In this document: one piece after another, positions 59,335-64,000 of the stretch
How the letters are laid out: every line of letters starts with the position of its first letter
Position numbering within the stretch: the stretch's first letter is position 1
The notes under the pieces: model-generated
What the model saw: the letters and a program-made list of their open reading frames with translations, nothing else
What the model was told of the DNA's origin: nothing
Database searches by the model: none
Assembly (NCBI RefSeq): GCF_003336225.1
Contig: NZ_QPID01000008.1
Location: forward strand, 124,001-188,000
Reading direction: 5' to 3'
Length of the DNA: 64,000 bases
From: Corallincola holothuriorum
GTDB taxonomy: Bacteria; Pseudomonadota; Gammaproteobacteria; Enterobacterales; Neiellaceae
Translations under genes and position numbers: made by a program

Positions 59335-60444
59335 TTAGTTAGCGACTTCATAACGAATGATTTTGTCGATCACCTGTTGCTTGTCGTTCATCCCGCCAAT
59401 TGTCAGTAGCTGCCCCTGCCATTCAAGCAATCCTCTATGATCCATGGTGGCGACACTGCGCGCTGGCAGTTGTTGCCAGTCGCTGCTAGCTAAGTCAAAG
59501 AAATCGACCCGGGATGACGCTGGCGCTGCTACACCATCGTAGCCGGTGCCGTTATAGTTATATGGGTTTTCGGAGCCAGCGACAAAGTAAAAGCCAGTTT
59601 TACCCTGTGGTTGTTGGCTGCCTATCGCGGCCATGCGATAGCGCGCTTTGCCAGCGAAATGTGGCGCAGTTTGCCAGCTGATTTTTGCTGGATCTTCGTT
59701 ATCAATCTGGCCAAGGTAACAGGCGCGTTCGGCCTCATATTGACGTCGCCCATCAACAATGGCAGCGACCTTGACGCCATCGCAGATCAGCAGTTGGTTG
59801 TTCACAATGGCGCCGGCGTGGCCAAATACCGGTTCGCCCGGAAAGGGAGTGGCGTTAAACCAGCGATTATTCAAACGATCATAGACCTGAACCAGATCGA
59901 CATTGCCATGGTTATGCCAGCCGCTAATCAGGTAGATATAGCGCTGCTGATAACTCAGGGCCACGCTGTCATCCACCGGTACCGGCATATCGGCGAGTTG
60001 TTCAAACTGCTTAATGTCCGGACGGTAGCTGTATACATCCGGGGTTGATATTTCGCTGTGATCTGCGGCGACAGTATATCCACCAAATAGGAGCAGTTCG
60101 CCTGGTAGCGTTGCTGCAACTGACGCTAGGCGGCCTTTCAAACTTAATGAACTGGGAACATCGGGAGTTCGCTGCCAACCATCCGGCTTTTGTGACAACG
60201 TCAATTGCCAGCCTCTATTGTGCACATCTGTATGGTTTTTTGCCGCCCCTAGTCCCATCATGCTGACCAGATAGTCCCCTTGCTTGGTGCTGACCAATGC
60301 CACGGCGTTATTGGCGACTGGCTCAGGTAATGGTGGCAAAGGCACTATTTGCGACGCGATGGCTGTCGCTGAAAAAGCGATCGTGCATAGGGTGGTCAAA
60401 TATGTGGAGCAGCAGGTGCTGAATAGACGTCTGGATTTAGTCAT
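59335..60444 (-). CDS. Secreted kelch-repeat beta-propeller protein
   Basis: A 369-residue protein with a signal peptide ending ATAIAS before QIVPLPPLPEP. Kelch blades are visible from their Gly-Gly/aromatic pattern: LPGELLLFGGYTVAADHSEISTPDVYSYRPDIKQFEQLADMPVPVDDSVAL, RYIYLISGWHNHGNVDLVQVYDRLNNRWFNATPFP, KTGFYFVAGSENPYNYN, and GQLLTIGGMNDKQQVIDKIIRY. This is a galactose-oxidase-like beta-propeller, likely periplasmic. Similar proteins include sialate mutarotase NanM, but I see no basis to assign a substrate. It lies between proS and an acyltransferase gene. Confidence 0.83.
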   Translation of the reverse strand: MTKSRRLFSTCCSTYLTTLCTIAFSATAIASQIVPLPPLPEPVANNAVALVSTKQGDYLVSMMGLGAAKNHTDVHNRGWQLTLSQKPDGWQRTPDVPSSLSLKGRLASVAATLPGELLLFGGYTVAADHSEISTPDVYSYRPDIKQFEQLADMPVPVDDSVALSYQQRYIYLISGWHNHGNVDLVQVYDRLNNRWFNATPFPGEPVFGHAGAIVNNQLLICDGVKVAAIVDGRRQYEAERACYLGQIDNEDPAKISWQTAPHFAGKARYRMAAIGSQQPQGKTGFYFVAGSENPYNYNGTGYDGVAAPASSRVDFFDLASSDWQQLPARSVATMDHRGLLEWQGQLLTIGGMNDKQQVIDKIIRYEVAN

Positions 60445-60538
60445 TTTACGGTCTCAGTATATGGCAAAGGCTAGCCGACAGAACGGCTGTTGGACTATTG
60501 CTAATATGGTGAAAGATGGTTCGGGTTAAGTGCATTTT

Positions 60539-61192
60539 CTAATTTGCTGCTAGATAGTCTGGGTGCGCATCGGGTTTGTCGCGTCGGTCACCAATGATCC
60601 GTGCTGGGTTGCCAGCGACAATCGCATAGGCGGGAACGTCTTTGGTGACCACTGCGCCCATGCCGACGACTGCATGATCTGCAATCTCAACACCATCTCT
60701 AATGCATGCTCGGCTACCAACCCAAACATCTTTGCCTAGTACGACCCCTTGCGAGTGAACCGGTTGTTGATCTATTAGCGCGTTTGCGGCTAAGCCGTGA
60801 TTAAAGGCGTAGATCGCGACGCCACTGGCAATTCGGCTGTTATCACCAATGGTGATACCATGTCGGCCACCATCAAAAGAACAGCCGTGGTTGATACCTA
60901 CGTTGCGCCCCAGGGTCAGAGGGCCGTGGATAAACGTATCTGCGGCAATCGCGGTGCGATCCCCTATGGTTATTTGGCGACCTGGCTCTGCAAATAGGTT
61001 CGCTTCCGGAGCAACAAAGCAATCTTCACCAAACTGGATGGTCTCCAAAGCCATGAGTTCAGCCTGTTGCTGTTGCTGCCACGCTAGCGCCCACAGTTTA
61101 TGTTTTGGTTTTAAACGATAGTAAAGCCATGGCATGTAAGAGAGCCGCTTTTTATGCTGGGACTGGTAGTCTGGAGGTGCGTTTTCAGTCAC
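60539..61192 (-). CDS. Hexapeptide-repeat acyltransferase (maltose O-acetyltransferase-like)
   Basis: A 217-residue left-handed beta-helix transferase. Hexapeptide repeats run through IGDRTAIAADTFIHGPLTLGRNVGINHGCSFDGG and IGDNSRIASGVAIYAFNHGL (with the likely catalytic His), then VVLGKDVWVGSRACIRDGVEIADHAVVGMGAVVTKDVPAYAIVAGNPARIIG, the typical Maa/NodL/vat-like ending. An N-terminal KKRLSYMPWLYYRLKPKHKLWALAWQQ helix is basic and may contact membranes. The acceptor is unknown. It starts at a GTG that overlaps the trmO stop by eight bases, with GGAG upstream. Confidence 0.87.
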   Translation of the reverse strand: MTENAPPDYQSQHKKRLSYMPWLYYRLKPKHKLWALAWQQQQQAELMALETIQFGEDCFVAPEANLFAEPGRQITIGDRTAIAADTFIHGPLTLGRNVGINHGCSFDGGRHGITIGDNSRIASGVAIYAFNHGLAANALIDQQPVHSQGVVLGKDVWVGSRACIRDGVEIADHAVVGMGAVVTKDVPAYAIVAGNPARIIGDRRDKPDAHPDYLAAN

Positions 61193-61892
61193 TGTTGATC
61201 TCCAGTACTTCCGTTATTTTGGCTTCAACTCGGTATTTTATATTGAGGTCGTAAAGTGCCATACCGTAATTCTGGCTAGCGACCACTCTTTGTTTATAGG
61301 CTGGTCGTGGATCTTGTTGTAACACTTGTTCGATAAGTAATTGCAGGTTGGCATACCGTTGTTGGTGATGGGCTAACTGCTGCGCCGCTTCAGGCGTAAA
61401 TAACACCGTCATTTCACTGTCTGGACGGCTGTCAGCGAAGCCGCCGGCGGCCTCGTTGATCGCATCCGAGTAGGGCAGGTAAGGCTTAATGTCATAAATT
61501 GGTGTGCCGTTAACCAGATCAACCCCTTGCAAGCGCAAGCTAGCGCGGCCATGAGTAATATCCACAGCCAGCAGCTTTACCACTGAGAGCCCCATGGCAT
61601 TCGGACGAAAGGTTGAACGTGATGCAAATACCCCGACTTTAGTATTGCCGCCTAGGCGCGGTGGCCTGACTAAGGGCTTCCATCCCTGTTCTGCCGTTTG
61701 ATGAAACTTGAACAGTAGCCAGAGGTGGCTAAATGCTTCGATACCACGAACACATTCCGGGTTGTCATAGGGGGGGAGTAATTCCAATGTTGCTTCTGCG
61801 GCACTGACTAAGCCGGGTTGCCGAGGAATGGCAAACTTCTGTTGGTAGGGGGTATGGATCAAAGCAACCGGTGATATCAGGTGCTCACTCAT
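61185..61892 (-). CDS. trmO: tRNA (adenine(37)-N6)-methyltransferase TrmO
   Basis: A 235-residue protein, the same length as E. coli TrmO (TsaA/YaeB), which methylates t6A37 to m6t6A in threonine tRNA. Family features are PVALIHTPYQQKFAIPRQPGLV, GIEAFSHLWLLFKFHQT, GVFASRSTFRPNAMGLSVVKLL and LQGVDLVNGTPIYDIKPYLPYSDAI. It starts two bases after the rcsF stop, matching the E. coli rcsF-trmO order, and is coupled to the acyltransferase downstream. Confidence 0.96.
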   Translation of the reverse strand: MSEHLISPVALIHTPYQQKFAIPRQPGLVSAAEATLELLPPYDNPECVRGIEAFSHLWLLFKFHQTAEQGWKPLVRPPRLGGNTKVGVFASRSTFRPNAMGLSVVKLLAVDITHGRASLRLQGVDLVNGTPIYDIKPYLPYSDAINEAAGGFADSRPDSEMTVLFTPEAAQQLAHHQQRYANLQLLIEQVLQQDPRPAYKQRVVASQNYGMALYDLNIKYRVEAKITEVLEINSD

Positions 61893-61894
61893 GG

Positions 61895-62275
61895 TTACGG
61901 AGCCTCAACGGCTAAGGCGGTGCCGATGCATATGATGCTATCGATGCAGCCAGGCAAGGAATCATCGCCAGTTAAGGTTAAACACTGGCTAAACGTGACG
62001 CCATTGCCGCCCATTTCCGCTACGCTGGTTCTAGCTTGCGTTCTCGCGTCGCTGACCTGTGCTGGTGGGAGATCGCTTCTGTTGCGACAGCTTTCGCCCT
62101 GTACCGGCCCCAACTCTTTATAGTTTAAGTCAGTTAACTGTTCGGCAGTGTAGACGGTGACAGAGGAGGGGCGGTAATAATCGTCAAAGTTTTGTTTATC
62201 CAAATTAGTATGCAGGGAATAGCCGGAACAACCTGATAGTGTCAGGAGTAGAGCCGGAAGCAGCAATCGGCGCAT
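61895..62275 (-). CDS. rcsF: Rcs stress-sensing outer-membrane lipoprotein RcsF
   Basis: A 126-residue lipoprotein with lipobox LSGC near residue 16. It retains the four cysteines of the RcsF fold (in GESCRN, FSQCLT, LPGCID and SIICIG), which form two nonconsecutive disulfides needed for signalling in E. coli. RcsF reports envelope damage to the Rcs phosphorelay and threads through BamA-porin complexes. The other Rcs genes are not in this window. Confidence 0.9.
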   Translation of the reverse strand: MRRLLLPALLLTLSGCSGYSLHTNLDKQNFDDYYRPSSVTVYTAEQLTDLNYKELGPVQGESCRNRSDLPPAQVSDARTQARTSVAEMGGNGVTFSQCLTLTGDDSLPGCIDSIICIGTALAVEAP

Positions 62276-62407
62276 TTGAGCCTCAACAGAGAATTAACCA
62301 ATGCACTATTTTGCTTGCCATCGAGATTGGCTGCAACAAACATTCATTAGCGCGTATACTTGCGGCCAAAGTTTCAGTCTCAGGTTATATCTAGGAGTCG
62401 TTGGTCT

Positions 62408-62938
62408 ATGAAGCGTATGGCATTGATGGGATGGTCATTGGGGGTAGCTTTGTTGATGGGGGCTATATTGTTGGTAATTGACAATGATGAGGTCCCAGAG
62501 AAAAAGCGTTTTTTACCCGCCTTACAATATGGCTCAGAAAAATTGGTTACCGTTGAAGTAGTGAACCCTGCCAATGATTCGGTGATTTATGCTGAGCGGG
62601 TTGAAAACGGTTGGGTAGATAAACACAGCGGCCGTACAATTGAAATTATGCCTTTGGCCAATTTAGTTCAGCAGTTGGCTCATGCCAAAGTGATTGCCGC
62701 GGAAACCAGTTTACCGCGCAACTATGAGTCATTAGATATGCTTCCACCCGGCGAAGGGAAAGGCAGTGCTTGGCGAGTTTCACTTAAGTCTGCAGGTGGT
62801 TATGAGAAAGATATATTGTTGGGCGGGCTAGATAGTCAGCGCGGAGGTCAATTTGTCAGAATGGCTGACGACGCCTCCGTCTATGTGCTTGACCGTGTCA
62901 TTGGCTTACCGGAACAAGCATCTACTTGGTTAAAGTAA
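62408..62938 (+). CDS. Membrane-anchored DUF4340-like protein
   Basis: A 176-residue protein with one N-terminal membrane segment (GWSLGVALLMGAILLVID). The remainder resembles DUF4340: NGWVDKHSGRTIEIMPLANLVQQLAHAKVIAAETSLPRNYESLDMLPPGEGKGSAWRVSLKSAGGYEKDILLGGLDSQRGGQFVRMADDASVYVLDRVIGLPEQASTWL. Such domains often accompany ABC-transport auxiliary proteins, but none is adjacent. The ATG at 62408 follows AGGAG; the frame opens further upstream. It is divergent from rcsF with about 130 bases between starts. Confidence 0.8.
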   Translation: MKRMALMGWSLGVALLMGAILLVIDNDEVPEKKRFLPALQYGSEKLVTVEVVNPANDSVIYAERVENGWVDKHSGRTIEIMPLANLVQQLAHAKVIAAETSLPRNYESLDMLPPGEGKGSAWRVSLKSAGGYEKDILLGGLDSQRGGQFVRMADDASVYVLDRVIGLPEQASTWLK

Positions 62939-62965
62939 AGTCAGGTTGAACAAGTAAAAGATATA

Positions 62966-62993
62966 AAAAAACCTGCTTATTAGCAGGTTTTTT
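62966..62993. terminator. Bidirectional terminator between DUF4340 gene and hns
   Basis: AAAAAACCTGC pairs perfectly with GCAGGTTTTTT around TTATTA, giving A-rich and T-rich flanks on both strands, between two convergent genes. Confidence 0.92.
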
Positions 62994-63007
62994 CTTTAAC
63001 GGGAGGA

Positions 63008-63412
63008 TTACTTAATTAAGAAAGTATCCAAGGCTTCGCCAGCATCGACCCGTACTTTGAATACGTTTGGCATACGGCCTTGACCTGTCCAGGTAATGCG
63101 CTCACCAGCGTCGTTCCAAATTTCATATTTAGCAGGGCGAGGCGCACGCTTTGTTTTAGCTTTTGGCGCGGCAGCAACACCGTCAGTAAGATCGTCGAGT
63201 TGAATACCATCGGCGGCAAGCATTTCACGATACTTTTCAATCTTGGCAATTTTTTCTGCGTTAACGCGCTTTTCTTCTTCTTCGGCAGCGACACGATCAT
63301 CAATGATCTTCTGAAGTTTTTCCTTAACTTCCAATAGTTGTTCAACAGTAAGCTCTTCAGTTGAACTTTTAAGACGACGAGCATGGCTCAGGATTTTCAG
63401 AAAATCGCTCAT
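63008..63412 (-). CDS. hns: Histone-like nucleoid-structuring protein H-NS
   Basis: A 134-residue nucleoid protein (E. coli 137). The N-terminal oligomerisation domain (FLKILSHARRLKSSTEELTVEQLLEVKEKLQKIIDDRVAAEEEE) is followed by a flexible linker of Ala/Lys/Arg and the C-terminal DNA-binding domain with ITWTGQGRMPNVFKV, in which the QGR core that enters AT-rich minor grooves is intact. The position after it is Met where E. coli has Thr. An AT-rich upstream region suggests autoregulation. Confidence 0.95.
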   Translation of the reverse strand: MSDFLKILSHARRLKSSTEELTVEQLLEVKEKLQKIIDDRVAAEEEEKRVNAEKIAKIEKYREMLAADGIQLDDLTDGVAAAPKAKTKRAPRPAKYEIWNDAGERITWTGQGRMPNVFKVRVDAGEALDTFLIK

Positions 63413-63457
63413 GAATATTCCTTATATTAATATTATCGGTGGACTTCGAGTCTAAAT

Positions 63458-63485
63458 ATAATAATAGATATTCATTATGGTGCAA
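63458..63485 (-). promoter_or_regulatory. Putative hns promoter
   Basis: On the minus strand TTGCAC (63485-63480) and TATTAT (63463-63458) are 16 bases apart, within a strongly A+T-rich stretch of about 150 bases that could be bound by H-NS itself. Consensus match only. Confidence 0.45.
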
Positions 63486-63606
63486 GAAATTTACTATTTA
63501 GATCACTTTTTTCACTATTAATCGGTAAATTTTGCGTATAAATCGGGTGAGATAAAAGTGGATATAAAAATAAACGAGTGGTCAGGGGTTAGCACAAAGC
63601 GTAGAA

Positions 63607-63626
63607 GCGGCCGTTCTACCGGCCGC
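63607..63626 (-). other. GC-rich hairpin after the HDOD-domain gene
   Basis: GCGGCCG (63607-63613) pairs with CGGCCGC (63620-63626) around TTCTAC, 13 bases past the HDOD stop codon. No U-tract follows on the minus strand, so it may stabilise the 3' end rather than terminate. Confidence 0.4.
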
Positions 63627-63638
63627 CGATTCAATGAA

Positions 63639-64000
63639 TTACTGCTCAAGCAGGCTATTACTCCAGCCTACGGCATCCATATAGAATTCTGGTAATTGTC
63701 CAGTATCTACGCCAATGGTTGAGGAGAGTGCATTGACTCCGTCCCATACGGCACGTTCATAGTCAAGAATTAGGGATAGGTAGTTAGCTAAGGGGCCTTC
63801 CCTTTTTAGTAATGCGAGTTTTATTTCGTCAGAAAGTGGTAGTTTCGACATTACCTTGTCCATGGGCTCATCGAGAATGGCACTGATAAGGGAAAAGAGA
63901 CCTAGCAAGAAGGCTTTTGATGCATACTCGGGTGCTTGTTGTTGTGCAATCAATTCGCAAAAGCGGGCACGGGTAATTGATAATCGGATCAGTTCACTGG
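63639..64000 (-). CDS. HDOD-domain signalling protein, C-terminal fragment
   Basis: An open frame continues to the window edge; about 120 residues are visible. The frame reads SELIRLSITRARFCELIAQQQ just inside the edge, then APEYASKAFLLGLFSLISAILDEPMDKVMSKLPLSDEIKLALLKREGPLANYLSLILDYERAVW. This matches the C-terminus of HDOD proteins of the EAL-HDOD (YuxH/CdgJ-like) class. The N-terminal part, where an EAL domain would be, is outside the window. The TTG at 63953 is not the start. Confidence 0.75.
   Translation of the reverse strand, partial: SELIRLSITRARFCELIAQQQAPEYASKAFLLGLFSLISAILDEPMDKVMSKLPLSDEIKLALLKREGPLANYLSLILDYERAVWDGVNALSSTIGVDTGQLPEFYMDAVGWSNSLLEQ

Noticed and set aside
63016-63384. 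122-residue frame within hns in another phase
   Set aside because: Basic, motif-free translation overlapping a clear H-NS; a reading-frame shadow.

Overview
The window is a chromosomal segment from a marine-type gammaproteobacterium, best placed near Shewanella, Ferrimonas, Aeromonas, Psychromonas or Vibrio. The clues are conserved gene orders (hemA-prfA-prmC-sirB2-sirB1-kdsA; lolB-ispE-tRNA-Gln-prs-rplY-pth-ychF; rpsB-tsf-pyrH-frr-uppS-cdsA-dxr-rseP-bamA-skp-lpxD-fabZ-lpxA-lpxB-rnhB-dnaE-accA-tilS), the frr-uppS-cdsA-dxr order (Vibrio/Shewanella-like; E. coli has dxr before uppS), the long CTC-type L25, and DUF3549 and DUF2789 genes. Most of the sequence is core genome. I saw no insertion sequence, prophage, integrase or CRISPR array. 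Assignments rest on reading motifs and remembered family sequences; no database search was run.

Layout. 1-4.1 kb (minus strand): ychF (cut by the window edge), pth, rplY, prs, tRNA-Gln, ispE, lolB. 4.3-12.8 kb (plus): hemA, prfA, prmC, sirB2, sirB1, kdsA, a gcvA-like regulator, an alpha/beta hydrolase, ygdD, rlmM. 12.8-22.2 kb (minus) is the most accessory part: a membrane protein with a cysteine-rich tail, an HD-GYP/HDOD fusion with lost metal ligands, an SDR, xni, ppnN, a diguanylate cyclase, and a TPR membrane protein ending in a degenerate GGDEF domain. 22.2-27 kb: queF, syd, small conserved unknowns, yqcC, truC. 27-30 kb: lamB-malM behind a long leader with a consensus CRP site and strong hairpins. 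30-34.3 kb (minus): dapD, glnD, map. 34.4-55.1 kb (plus): the translation, isoprenoid, envelope and lipid A gene series ending in dnaE, accA and tilS. 55-62.3 kb (minus): a GGDEF protein, a patatin, proS, a kelch protein, an acyltransferase, trmO, rcsF. 62.4-64 kb: a DUF4340 protein, hns, and the 3' end of an HDOD-domain gene.

How the genes connect. The central block makes translation factors (S2, EF-Ts, RRF), the undecaprenyl and CDP-DAG precursors, the sigma-E protease RseP, BamA and Skp, and the first lipid A steps; kdsA adds KDO supply and lolB adds lipoprotein insertion. Several genes modify RNA (queF, truC, trmO, tilS, rlmM). Regulatory second-messenger proteins are numerous: two intact GGDEF proteins, one degenerate GGDEF protein, one degenerate HD-GYP/HDOD protein and one further HDOD protein.

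Nothing here is clearly a new multi-gene system. The best leads are the structured, CRP-marked lamB leader with a possible eight-codon ORF, the two signalling proteins that have lost catalytic residues, the six-cysteine membrane protein, and genes inserted into otherwise conserved neighbourhoods (hydrolase in gcvA-ygdD-rlmM; kelch plus acyltransferase in rcsF-trmO-proS).
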